A stretch of DNA of 64,000 nucleotides from UBA1858 sp963976865 (lineage in GTDB: Bacteria > Pseudomonadota > Gammaproteobacteria > UBA4575). The translations under genes and the position numbers were made by a program. Position 1 is the first letter of the stretch. Every line of letters begins with the position of its first letter. The notes under the pieces are model-generated. The model was not told the DNA's origin. It worked only from the letters and a program-made list of their open reading frames with translations, and did not search any database. The stretch lies in contig CAXBLY010000001.1 of assembly GCA_963976865.1 (NCBI GenBank), positions 372,001 through 436,000 on the forward strand, read 5' to 3'. Below are positions 17,644 through 26,164 of the stretch, one piece after another.

Positions 17644-18840
17644 CTAGGCGTGGTTGTAGATCGGTTGCAGTGAATAACTTCGCAGCGACCGAGCAAACTC
17701 TTCCAGTACCCTGATACCTGTCGCTTCTGCCTCCTGGCACCATTCAGCAATCGCTTTAAGCATACTTTCATTATTCTTGTATCTACGCGTCCATAATTCC
17801 ATCAGGCGCTGTTGGTAATCATAGACCGTTTTAAGTTGCAGATTGTCTCGCAGTATATGATTGAGATGCTCTTTCTGTGCTGTCGTCATCAGGCTTCGCT
17901 CTCTTATGATTGCTTTTTGTACACGTTTCAGGGCTGTTTTATAGTGACTGTCTGCCTGACCCATCTCTGCTTTTAGTACCGGCAAAGTTACCTGCTTTGC
18001 GTAATCTGCCATGACATGTAATTTACTTGTCAGCATGGCGCGCACAGATTCCAGATCCAGCAAATCCTTTTCAGGAGCAATCTCCTGCTGTTTTGGTCTT
18101 GGCGCTACTTTCTTCACCTCGGCCAGACCGACTGCATTGAGCAGGCGGATATACATCCAGCCAATATCAAATTCCCACCAGTTGACAGAAAAACGGGCAG
18201 AGCTTGGATAGGCATGGTGGTTATTATGTAATTCTTCCCCACCAATCAAGATGCCTATATTGGTCAGATTGGTCGAACCATCTTGAGGCTCGAAATTACG
18301 GTAGCCCCAATAATGACCAGCTCCATTAACCAGACCAGCCGCAAAAAACGGTATCCACGCCATTTGAATCGCCCAGTAACTAATCCCGATGGGACCAAAT
18401 AACATGACATAGACAATCAGGCAGAGACCAACACCGGAATAACTAAAGCGCGTGTAGAGGTTACGTTCAATCCAGTCATCGGGTGTCCCATGGCCATATT
18501 CTTCACTAACCTTTGGATCAACCGCGGCCTTTCGATACAACTCAGCCCCTTCCAGCAGTACTTTCCTGATCCCATGCACATATGGACTATGCGGATCATT
18601 TTCACCTTCTGTAAAGGCATGGTGCTTTCGGTGCACCGCGACCCATTCTTTAGTGCTTTGACCCGTCGTGAGCCATAGCCAGAAACGGAAAATATGACTT
18701 ACGATGGCGTGAAGAGTAATGGCGCGGTGTGCCTGATAACGGTGTAAATATAGTGTGACTGACACAATAGTAAAATGGGTGGCCAGCAATACACAGATTA
18801 AGTCACCCCACCATGGTAATTGTAAAATCCCATCTAACAT
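17644..18840 (-). CDS. Membrane fatty acid desaturase with long C-terminal extension
   Basis: Di-iron acyl desaturase, probably delta-9 acting on an acyl-CoA or acyl lipid, that introduces a double bond for membrane fluidity. The three histidine boxes are at residues 33-39 (HRYQAHR), 70-74 (HRKHH) and 205-209 (HNNHH), with a further histidine in NGAGHYWGYRN. Hydrophobic segments lie at about 11-30, 42-60 and 134-172. The catalytic core ends near residue 250. The remaining 150 residues are charged and predicted helical, with no motif I recognise. The total of 398 residues is longer than simple bacterial delta-9 desaturases. The gene stands alone, convergent with rpmG. Confidence 0.9.
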   Translation of the reverse strand: MLDGILQLPWWGDLICVLLATHFTIVSVTLYLHRYQAHRAITLHAIVSHIFRFWLWLTTGQSTKEWVAVHRKHHAFTEGENDPHSPYVHGIRKVLLEGAELYRKAAVDPKVSEEYGHGTPDDWIERNLYTRFSYSGVGLCLIVYVMLFGPIGISYWAIQMAWIPFFAAGLVNGAGHYWGYRNFEPQDGSTNLTNIGILIGGEELHNNHHAYPSSARFSVNWWEFDIGWMYIRLLNAVGLAEVKKVAPRPKQQEIAPEKDLLDLESVRAMLTSKLHVMADYAKQVTLPVLKAEMGQADSHYKTALKRVQKAIIRERSLMTTAQKEHLNHILRDNLQLKTVYDYQQRLMELWTRRYKNNESMLKAIAEWCQEAEATGIRVLEEFARSLRSYSLQPIYNHA

Positions 18841-18925
18841 TCAAATAATTCCTTCATAACTCACAGCTATCTACGTCGACAAATCATACGTGGGCACAGG
18901 GTTAATCAGCAAGTTCTACACGAAT

Positions 18926-20890
18926 TTATGGATAACCAGCGGTCAATTGCAGATGAATATGCCCATGCTCAGTCACCACGGCCTGCCAGTCTCCTTCCAC
19001 ATACAGGGTACCTGAATCGTCCAGTACAATACATGGACCCGTCAGCACCTGACTACTGACTAATTCATCACGAAGATAAACCGGCACAGGTGACTCAATG
19101 TCAGCGACAGACGCGAACTCTACAGGACGCGCGGGTCTACCCCGCCTGGCTGGCATCGATGTCAGCTCAGGGATATCCTGATATGCCCACACTCGCACGG
19201 TCACCAGTTCAATTATATTGTCCGCAAGACTAAAACCATAACGTTGCTGATGAGCCTCCTGAAACCGGCTGGGAATATCTTCTTCCGACCACTGTAGACT
19301 GATCACGCTGGACTGACCTCGATATCGCAAATCCAGCCACTGGCTATCCCGGTTACTTGTGATATTCACATCGGCAAGCTGTTGTTTCGCATCGTGTTGT
19401 AGCTGCTCGAATATATCGCTCAAATAATTATTGCCCAATGCTGACCACAGCTGGCACACTGATTTAGACATCATCTGTCCTACAGGCGCCATCAGCATAC
19501 CCTGTGCTGACAGCAACCCCGCATTGACCGGCACTAAAATCGTTTTTATACCTAACTCTTTTGCAATGGCACACATGTGCAGGCCTCCCGCACCACCAAA
19601 TGGAAACAGACTGAAGTCAGCCGGATTATAGCCTCGATGAATTGATATCACTCTGAGTGCCTGTACCATATGGGCATTCGCCAACTGAATAATACCCAAC
19701 GCTGCTTCTTCCTGGGTGCAGTTCATCTCGTCAGCAATTATTTTCAGCGCTGCGCGTGCCGCTGCCAGATCAAGCTTCAGTCCGCTAGACCACTTCCGCG
19801 ATACTGGTAAGCGTCCTAACACTACATTTGCATCTGTAATGGTTGCTTGAGATCCACCCAGCCCATAACAGGCAGGTCCTGGCTGTGCGCCTGCGGACTC
19901 TGGCCCGACATGTAACACACCGGCTTCATCCAGACGTGCAATGGATCCACCGCCAGCCCCGATAGTATGAATATCCAGCATCGTAATTGCTAAAGGAAAC
20001 TCGGCAACCTGTGCATTACTGGTATAGCGCGGTTGCTCATCGATGAGCGAAACGTCGGTTGAAGTGCCCCCCATGTCCAGCGTTAAAAGTTTACTATGAC
20101 CACTGTCTTTAGCGATCTGTGTCGCAGCTACAACACCGCCGGCAGGCCCGGACAGTAATAACCGTACCGCCTGTTTGCCCGCACTGGCAGCAGGCTGAGT
20201 CGTGGCATCACTTTGCATTACATGCATAGTCGAGGTAAGTGATGATTGTAAATTACTTAAATAACGCTGGGTGACCGGTCCTAAATAGCTATTTAGCCAG
20301 GTGACAATCGCTCGCTCATATTCCCGCTGTTCGGGTAAAATCTGACTTGAGCGGGAAACAAACATATCTTCCTGCAGCGCTTGCTCTATGGCCAGCTCGT
20401 GAGTGTCATTTAAAAATGAAAACAGCATACATATAGCGACTGCTTCGACCTCTTCCGCTTGAAGCTTTTTTTTCAATGCAGGCAGTTGTTGGTCAAGAAT
20501 TGGAGTAAGCTCTGTGCCATCAGCCTGTATTCGACCCTCAAGTTCCAGGCACAACGTATGTTCCACTAGCTGTCGTGCTTGTTGTGGGCATAAGCTATAA
20601 AGCTGACTACGTGTCTGTCGACCAATATGGAGTAAATCTTTCAGGCCCAGATTAGTGATAAAAGCTGTTCTGGCTCCTTTGCCTTCCAGTAATGCATTGG
20701 TAGCCACCGTTGTACCATGAACAAAGTGTGTCTGATCCAGCGCAACGTTCAGATGTTTTAACCCTGCAAGAATGGCGCGCTCAGGTGCGTGCGGGGTAGA
20801 GGGAATTTTATAAGTAACAAAAGATCCATTTTTATATAAAATAAAATCTGTGAATGTCCCACCTGTATCAATACCAACTAATTCGGGCAT
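18926..20890 (-). CDS. Hydantoinase/oxoprolinase family protein, HyuA type
   Basis: A 654-residue protein of the N-methylhydantoinase A / 5-oxoprolinase N-terminal half family (ATP-dependent ring opening of cyclic amides; acetone carboxylase beta is also related). It begins MPELVGIDTGGTFTDF, the ASKHA-type phosphate loop, and contains HGTTVATNALLEGKGA, LSGPAGGVVAA and LDMGGTSTDVSLI. I use the ATG at 20890; 24 more codons are open upstream but overlap the divergent promoter region. The usual partner HyuB is not adjacent, so substrate and activity are uncertain. It is divergent from the ABC operon with 36 nt between starts. Confidence 0.88.
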   Translation of the reverse strand: MPELVGIDTGGTFTDFILYKNGSFVTYKIPSTPHAPERAILAGLKHLNVALDQTHFVHGTTVATNALLEGKGARTAFITNLGLKDLLHIGRQTRSQLYSLCPQQARQLVEHTLCLELEGRIQADGTELTPILDQQLPALKKKLQAEEVEAVAICMLFSFLNDTHELAIEQALQEDMFVSRSSQILPEQREYERAIVTWLNSYLGPVTQRYLSNLQSSLTSTMHVMQSDATTQPAASAGKQAVRLLLSGPAGGVVAATQIAKDSGHSKLLTLDMGGTSTDVSLIDEQPRYTSNAQVAEFPLAITMLDIHTIGAGGGSIARLDEAGVLHVGPESAGAQPGPACYGLGGSQATITDANVVLGRLPVSRKWSSGLKLDLAAARAALKIIADEMNCTQEEAALGIIQLANAHMVQALRVISIHRGYNPADFSLFPFGGAGGLHMCAIAKELGIKTILVPVNAGLLSAQGMLMAPVGQMMSKSVCQLWSALGNNYLSDIFEQLQHDAKQQLADVNITSNRDSQWLDLRYRGQSSVISLQWSEEDIPSRFQEAHQQRYGFSLADNIIELVTVRVWAYQDIPELTSMPARRGRPARPVEFASVADIESPVPVYLRDELVSSQVLTGPCIVLDDSGTLYVEGDWQAVVTEHGHIHLQLTAGYP

Positions 20891-20926
20891 ATCGTGTCTC
20901 CACCAAATTAAATTAAATTGATTCGC

Positions 20927-21847
20927 ATGGAACCAGTTATTCAGGCCACAAAAGTAAGCCATCGTTATCGGCAGCAGCCTTCCGTGAAGGAACTTAGCTT
21001 ATCCTTGGCGCATGGTGAAGTCATGGCTTTGCTTGGCACCAATGGCGCTGGAAAAACAACCACTTTGCGTTTGCTAACGGGAGATCTTGCCCCGGATGCT
21101 GGCCAGATTACTATTAATAATATCGATCTGAATCGACACCCGCGACAGGCAAAAATGAGCCTCGGTTACCTGCCCGATACCGCACCTCTTTATGACGACC
21201 TGAGTGTTGACGAATATTTAAGCTACTGCGCACGTATCCGGGCTATGAGTCGGGAGCAGACTCGCCAGCGTGTACAGGCGGTCAAAACATTTTGCGAACT
21301 ACAGTCGGTCGGTAACCGCCTGATCAAAAAATTATCCAAAGGTTACCAGCAAAGAATTGGCATTGCTCAGGCAATCATCCATCAACCCAAAGCAATCATT
21401 CTTGATGAACCGACCAATGGATTAGACCCAACCCAGATACATGAAATGCGTGATCTTATCCTTCACTTGCGAAATGATGCGGCTGTTTTGCTGTCAACAC
21501 ATCACCTTAATGATGTAGAACAGGTTTGCGACCGTGTGCATTTGCTAAAACAGGGAAGCACCGTATTTTGCAAAAACATCGATGATCTCCAGCAGGTGAC
21601 TCGGGTTCGCATGCGTTTCAGCAAAGCCGCACCCATTGAAGACCTGAATAAAATTCAGGCAATAGATAAAGCGCATATTGTTAATAACCATACCGTCGAG
21701 TTAGTCGTTAATGAAAATCTGGATACTGTGAAATCCAGCTTACTGGAAATGGCGCAGACAAATACCTGGGGCCTGGTTGAGATATATGACATTCACGAGA
21801 CCCTGGAAAATGTATTCGTCTCTGAAGTGTTAAGAGGGGCGAAATAA
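20927..21847 (+). CDS. ABC transporter ATP-binding protein, GldA/ABC-2 type
   Basis: A 306-residue ATPase. Walker A is GTNGAGKTT (residues 37-45), the signature is LSKGYQQRIGIAQAI, and Walker B is AIILDEPTNGLDP. The C-terminal 90 residues resemble the DUF4162-like tail common in ABC-2 exporters. I chose the ATG at 20927; an in-frame TTG lies three codons earlier. The two following genes are an ABC-2 permease and a GldG-like protein, so this is the motor of a three-part system related to Gld in Bacteroidetes gliding and to uncharacterised proteobacterial exporters. Substrate unknown. Confidence 0.9.
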   Translation: MEPVIQATKVSHRYRQQPSVKELSLSLAHGEVMALLGTNGAGKTTTLRLLTGDLAPDAGQITINNIDLNRHPRQAKMSLGYLPDTAPLYDDLSVDEYLSYCARIRAMSREQTRQRVQAVKTFCELQSVGNRLIKKLSKGYQQRIGIAQAIIHQPKAIILDEPTNGLDPTQIHEMRDLILHLRNDAAVLLSTHHLNDVEQVCDRVHLLKQGSTVFCKNIDDLQQVTRVRMRFSKAAPIEDLNKIQAIDKAHIVNNHTVELVVNENLDTVKSSLLEMAQTNTWGLVEIYDIHETLENVFVSEVLRGAK

Positions 21848-21849
21848 TA

Positions 21850-22602
21850 ATGATTGCAATCACTATTTTGTTTAATGAAATGCGCCGCATCTGGATGCAG
21901 CCTTTAGTATGGATAGTGCTTGGATTAACTTTTATCGTTATCGCATTATTATTTTTAGTGCTACTGAATAATTTTTATCTGGATATACAGGTAAAGTTTG
22001 CCGGCAACGATAATGCACCTGGTGTCACTGATTCAGTATTTTATCCCATGTTGTTCTGGAGCTCGATAATAGGCGCGCTGATGATGCCTATCTTTACCTT
22101 GCGCGTGGTGACGGAAGAAAAGATTCGCCGTCAGGATACTTTACTAAACAGCGCGCCGATCAAATGCACAACCATTATTACAAGCAAGCTGCTGGCAATC
22201 ACCACTGTCGCCATCGGATTTGCCCTGTTAAATTTAATATTCCCACTCACCCTGTCCACCGTGGTTGATCTGGACTGGGGCAAAATTGCTGCAGGTATTA
22301 TTGGTATGTTGCTGTTCCAGACAAGTTACGCTGCCATATGCGTATGGATCGCAACATTAACTCAAAACATCATGTTTACCCTGTTAAGCTGCCTGGGCAT
22401 GTTTTTTCTTTCATTTATTCTATTTTATTCAGCAACATCGGAACAAAGTGCCAGTAATTTATTTTTACACATTTCCAGTTTTACGCACTTGCTCTCACCA
22501 TTATCCGGATTAATAACCAGCACTGACGTATTTTATTTTCTCATCGTGACAGTACTGTTCAGCACTTTATCTATTATCCATTTACGCTTCAAAAAGGACT
22601 AG
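21850..22602 (+). CDS. ABC-2 type permease, GldF-like
   Basis: A 250-residue membrane protein with six predicted helices, beginning a few residues after ILFNEMRRIWMQPLVW and ending LFSTLSIIHLRFKKD. The segment LRVVTEEKIRRQDTLLNSAP matches the cytoplasmic loop of ABC-2 permeases (TEEKrxGTLE...SAP-like). It starts 2 nt after the ATPase stop and is followed 5 nt later by the GldG-like gene, indicating one operon. Confidence 0.87.
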   Translation: MIAITILFNEMRRIWMQPLVWIVLGLTFIVIALLFLVLLNNFYLDIQVKFAGNDNAPGVTDSVFYPMLFWSSIIGALMMPIFTLRVVTEEKIRRQDTLLNSAPIKCTTIITSKLLAITTVAIGFALLNLIFPLTLSTVVDLDWGKIAAGIIGMLLFQTSYAAICVWIATLTQNIMFTLLSCLGMFFLSFILFYSATSEQSASNLFLHISSFTHLLSPLSGLITSTDVFYFLIVTVLFSTLSIIHLRFKKD

Positions 22603-22607
22603 ATACT

Positions 22608-23963
22608 TTGCCAGAGATTAATCACAAACGTCGCTCCCGACTAAGCTTGTACGCTTATTCAGTTTTATGTGTCGCCGTCAGCTTCTGTTTATTATGGCTA
22701 AACAGTTTAGTTAATTGGCAAACAGACTGGACAGCCGGGTCACGCAACACGATTAATCAGTCAAGCATCGAGTTACTGGAAAGCATGCATGGACCTGTCA
22801 CGTTACAGGCTTACTTCAACAGTGACAGTCAGAGCCGTCAGCTGGTTAATCGCTTTGTCGATAAATATCAACGTTTCAAAAAAGATATTTCGCTAGAGTT
22901 TGTTGACAAGCAGTTATCCAGCAATGAACTAATTGAAATGGGGTTCAGTCAACTGGGGCAACTAAAAATCTCGTATGCCGATAATGAAACCTATATCAAC
23001 CGTCTTAATGAACAGGAAATGACAAGCGCTCTATTTAAGGTAGCCAGAAAAGAAGACACGTGGGTTGCTGTCATCCAGGGACACGGGGAACGTGACCCTC
23101 ACGACACAGGAAATAACGGCATAAGCAAACTTGTCAGCGAATTAAACAAGACCGGCATTAAAGTTCAGCCAATCAATTTGCTTTCCCAGTCAGTCATTCC
23201 CGACAATACAAAAGTTGTCATTATCGCCGGCGCCCGCAATGCTTACCTGGGCGGCGAACTCAAGCTGATTGATGATTTTCTGAATAACGGTGGCAATTTG
23301 CTTTGGTTGCGTGATCCTGGCAAACAAAATTATTTTACCAGCCTGGATGATGCACTGGGTTTGTCGCTCGTCCCCGGGGTAATCATCGACGCCAATACCA
23401 AGTTACGTATATTGCTTGGCATCAAGCATGCCGCTGTGATTCCTGTGACAGAATTCCACAAACACAGTATTACTGAGCAACTCAAGACTCATTTACTATT
23501 ACCGTTTGCCAACGGAATAAATTATCAGGCCGAATCAGGCTGGAATACGCAGACTCTCTTCAAATCACTCGATCGTTCCTGGTCAGAAGTTGGAGAGATA
23601 AATACAGATAAGCTAAAATACGAACAGGCTCTGGGTGATACTCAGGGCCCGCTGACAATTGGCATTGCACTGTCGCGAGAATTACAGCAACGGCAACAGC
23701 GGGTTGTGGTGATTGGTGATTCCGATTTTATGGCCAATGGCTATATCGGCTTTGGTGCGAACTTTGCCCTCAGCCTGAATATATTAAACTGGCTAACTGA
23801 AGATGATGAATTACTTTCTATCACACACGCAGCTGCGCCAGATCAAGTCCTGGCGCTGGAAGATAAAGATGTCACATTCATTGCCCTTATATTATTACTA
23901 CTTGTTCCCGGAACACTAATTGGAATAGGCTTTGGTATACGCTGGTTACGCCACAAGCATTAA
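22608..23963 (+). CDS. GldG-like ABC transporter auxiliary protein
   Basis: A 451-residue membrane-anchored protein, expected to work with the preceding permease. A TTG start at 22608 is chosen because AAGGAC lies 8 nt upstream. One membrane helix is near residues 11-29 and another near 424-446 (FIALILLLLVPGTLIGIGFG), with a large domain between them, probably periplasmic. Motifs such as NWQTDWTAGSRNTINQSS, VAVIQGHGERDP, GGNLLWLRDPG and VVVIGDSDFMANGYIG are typical of the ABC_transp_aux/GldG family. In many gammaproteobacteria a DUF4340 protein follows; here the next gene is instead a chorismatase. Confidence 0.85.
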   Translation: MPEINHKRRSRLSLYAYSVLCVAVSFCLLWLNSLVNWQTDWTAGSRNTINQSSIELLESMHGPVTLQAYFNSDSQSRQLVNRFVDKYQRFKKDISLEFVDKQLSSNELIEMGFSQLGQLKISYADNETYINRLNEQEMTSALFKVARKEDTWVAVIQGHGERDPHDTGNNGISKLVSELNKTGIKVQPINLLSQSVIPDNTKVVIIAGARNAYLGGELKLIDDFLNNGGNLLWLRDPGKQNYFTSLDDALGLSLVPGVIIDANTKLRILLGIKHAAVIPVTEFHKHSITEQLKTHLLLPFANGINYQAESGWNTQTLFKSLDRSWSEVGEINTDKLKYEQALGDTQGPLTIGIALSRELQQRQQRVVVIGDSDFMANGYIGFGANFALSLNILNWLTEDDELLSITHAAAPDQVLALEDKDVTFIALILLLLVPGTLIGIGFGIRWLRHKH

Positions 23964-23980
23964 TCTCAAAAAATTTTTTT

Positions 23981-24985
23981 ATGAATACCTCTGCTAAAAA
24001 AAACAGATCTGTTAGCGAAGCGCTTAATATAGAAGTTAGCACCGACATTACTGCCGGTGTTCACGACTTGTTCACTGTTAGGTACAGCGACCAGCCGGTC
24101 GACAACATTATTCATTTAATAGCGAATATCCCCATGCCGTCGCTACAGTCCGATCAGATTTTTGAGTCCTGGCAGGGTGCTGTTAATAGCACTGGCGCTC
24201 ATAATGAATGGAAGTTATTCAAGAATGATCAATATTTATTAGCCTGTGTGCCTCAAGCACTTATTGAAACTCTGCCTATCGACCAGGCAGCAGAAAAAGC
24301 ATACACAGAAATTTTCAACCAAATGCATATTAATGATTACCCGTTCCTAGTACGCACTTGGAATTTCTTTTCAAATATTACTGATGATGGCTATGCCGGC
24401 TCAAACAACTACCAGCAGTTTTGTTCGGGCAGAGCACGCGCCTATCAACAGCAACCATTAGCTGAACAGGTATATCCGGCAGCCACCGTTATTGGCACTC
24501 AACAACCAGGCCTGCAAATTTACTTTATTGCAGCTAAACAGGCAGGTATTGGCATAGAAAACTCTCTACAGGTGAGTGCTTTTGAGTATCCAGCAGTATA
24601 TAGCCAGGACCCACCGCTGTTTTCACGCGCCTTACTTCACCGCAATCATTCACAGGAAATTTTGTTCGTTTCAGGCACTGCCAGCATTACTGGTCACGAC
24701 ACACAATATGCAGGCGATATTAACCGGCAGACTGAAATTTGCCTGTCTAATATTGAACAGCTCATTACTACAGCTGTCATTGAGAAAAATATGACTCCTG
24801 TGACATTAAGAGATTTTTCCCAGTTCAAAATCTATATAAAAAACCCGAATGACGCTGATACAGTACGCACACACATTCAGCAAATTTTAGGTCCAAGTGC
24901 ACCCGTGTATTATTTACAGGGTGACATGTGTCGTTCGGATTTATCTGTAGAAATAGAAGCGCTTGCAATAATTCCCGTTAATTAA
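23981..24985 (+). CDS. Chorismatase, FkbO/Hyg5/XanB2 family
   Basis: A 334-residue protein with the RidA-like double fold of chorismatases, which cleave chorismate to pyruvate plus a dihydroxycyclohexadiene acid (FkbO), 3-hydroxybenzoate (Hyg5) or 3- and 4-hydroxybenzoate (XanB2). Family segments are YPFLVRTWNF (120-129), YQQFCSGRARAY (144-155), PAATVIG (166-172), FEYPAVY (201-207), SGTASITGHDT (231-241) and CRSDLSVEIEA (317-327). Gly232 and Cys317 occupy positions that, as I recall, separate Hyg5-type (Gly, Cys) from FkbO-type (Ala, Ala) enzymes, favouring hydroxybenzoate formation. It starts 17 nt after the GldG-like gene and ends 10 nt before mutM. The product could feed ubiquinone or a pigment. 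Confidence 0.82.
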   Translation: MNTSAKKNRSVSEALNIEVSTDITAGVHDLFTVRYSDQPVDNIIHLIANIPMPSLQSDQIFESWQGAVNSTGAHNEWKLFKNDQYLLACVPQALIETLPIDQAAEKAYTEIFNQMHINDYPFLVRTWNFFSNITDDGYAGSNNYQQFCSGRARAYQQQPLAEQVYPAATVIGTQQPGLQIYFIAAKQAGIGIENSLQVSAFEYPAVYSQDPPLFSRALLHRNHSQEILFVSGTASITGHDTQYAGDINRQTEICLSNIEQLITTAVIEKNMTPVTLRDFSQFKIYIKNPNDADTVRTHIQQILGPSAPVYYLQGDMCRSDLSVEIEALAIIPVN

Positions 24986-24995
24986 TGTCACGCTT

Positions 24996-25808
24996 ATGCC
25001 AGAGCTTCCTGAAGTAGAAACCACTCGGCGCGGCATAGAACCACATATTAATGGCCAGACAGTATTATCTGTCATCACTCGCACTAAAAAACTACGTTGG
25101 CCTATCCCCGGTAATCTGAACAAAAAACTCAGCGACCAGGTCATCACTTCGGTTAATCGGCGTGGCAAATATTTATTACTTAACAGCAACCCTGGCACAT
25201 TGATCATTCATCTGGGCATGTCAGGTAGCCTGCGTATTACTGACGCTGCCGCTACCGCTCAGAAACATGATCATGTCGATATAGTATTCAAAAATAATAT
25301 ATTACGTTTACGAGACCCACGTCGATTTGGCGCAGTACTTTGGACGAGCAGAGACCCACTCTCCCACAAACTGTTAATGTCATTAGGTCCGGAACCGTTA
25401 GAAGAAGAATTTAATGCGCAGTATTTATATAATACTTCACGGAACAGACGCGTTTCTGTCAAAGAATTTATTATGAATTCTCATGTGGTGGTCGGCGTAG
25501 GAAACATTTATGCCACTGAAGCATTATTTGCCAGCAGGATTCACCCGCTACGTGCAGCCGGAAAGATATCACTGCCAAGATACGAATTGCTGGTCAATGC
25601 AATCAAATTGATTTTATCCAAAGCTATACAACGCGGTGGCACTACACTAAGAGACTTCACAAGAGAAGATGGAAAGCCGGGATATTTCCAGCAGGAGCTG
25701 CATGTATATGGAAGATCCAGCCAGCCCTGTTCTGTTTGTTCCCATATATTACGCTCAGTCAAACAGGGACAACGAACAACCACCTATTGTACGCAATGCC
25801 AACGTTAA
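24996..25808 (+). CDS. mutM: Formamidopyrimidine-DNA glycosylase MutM (Fpg)
   Basis: Base-excision repair glycosylase/AP lyase that removes 8-oxoguanine and ring-opened purines. It has 270 residues (E. coli 269). After Met removal the N-terminus PELPEVETTRRG supplies the catalytic Pro1 and Glu2. The conserved lysine near residue 57 (GKYLLL), HLGMSGSLRI, and the C-terminal zinc finger (CSVCSHILRS...TTTYCTQCQR, four cysteines) are intact. The gene is convergent with ggt across a 356-nt spacer holding a tandem repeat. Confidence 0.97.
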   Translation: MPELPEVETTRRGIEPHINGQTVLSVITRTKKLRWPIPGNLNKKLSDQVITSVNRRGKYLLLNSNPGTLIIHLGMSGSLRITDAAATAQKHDHVDIVFKNNILRLRDPRRFGAVLWTSRDPLSHKLLMSLGPEPLEEEFNAQYLYNTSRNRRVSVKEFIMNSHVVVGVGNIYATEALFASRIHPLRAAGKISLPRYELLVNAIKLILSKAIQRGGTTLRDFTREDGKPGYFQQELHVYGRSSQPCSVCSHILRSVKQGQRTTTYCTQCQR

Positions 25809-25896
25809 TACGTATTTATCATCGTTAATTATTCATCGCTGCCTAGTTTACTTTGCACTAACTCTTCTGGTTTTTAGTGTGTTCTGCATTGGCTTG

Positions 25897-25916
25897 ATTC
25901 CCGCCTGCGCGGGAAT
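25897..25916. repeat. Dispersed-type palindrome ATTCCCGC/GCGGGAAT
   Basis: Perfect 8-bp arms ATTCCCGC (25897-25904) and GCGGGAAT (25909-25916) with loop CTGC, followed by GAC. This is the widespread proteobacterial palindromic repeat core (ATTCCCGC...GCGGGAATGAC) found in intergenic regions of many genomes. It may also fold as a hairpin at the 3' end of mutM or ggt transcripts, but no T-run follows it. Confidence 0.8.
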
Positions 25917-26124
25917 GACGAAACTTGCGGGAATGACGGAAGTAGCTGGAATGATGGAAGTAACGGGAATTACGGGAGTCGCGGGAAGGGTGGAAGTAAC
26001 AGGAATTACGGGAGTCGCGAGAAGGGTGGAAGTAACAGGAATGTCGGGAGTAGTGTGAATCGCGGAATACGTGTGACTGACAGAAACAGCGGGATGATAG
26101 TGGTAGCGGGGATTACAGGTTCAG
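25909..26124. repeat. 18-bp tandem repeat (minisatellite), about 12 degenerate units
   Basis: Starting at the right arm of the palindrome, the sequence divides cleanly into 18-bp units. The best are 25927-25944 (GCGGGAATGACGGAAGTA), 25945-25962 and 25963-25980. Units at 25963-25998 and 25999-26034 form a 36-bp duplication differing at only two positions. Units from 26053 onward are increasingly degenerate. The period was read by eye and holds for at least eight units without any insertion or deletion. Confidence 0.85.
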
Positions 26125-26164
26125 ATGGAGCAACTAATTTTGTTGAGGATGTAGTAACTTCACT

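Larger units (their letters stand above)
25809..26164. other. mutM/ggt intergenic spacer with palindrome and tandem repeats
   Basis: These 356 bases lie between two convergent genes. The first 88 bases show nothing. A palindrome and an 18-bp tandem array fill 25897 to about 26124 and are listed separately. The last 40 bases hold only a weak CAAC/GTTG inverted pair. I see no standard intrinsic terminator and no credible gene. Confidence 0.8.

Noticed and set aside
25669..26058. 129-codon + strand open frame running from mutM into the 18-bp repeats and encoding hexapeptide repeats
   Set aside because: It overlaps mutM in another frame and is open only because the 18-bp unit is a multiple of three. 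It has no ribosome binding site and no protein-like N-terminus.
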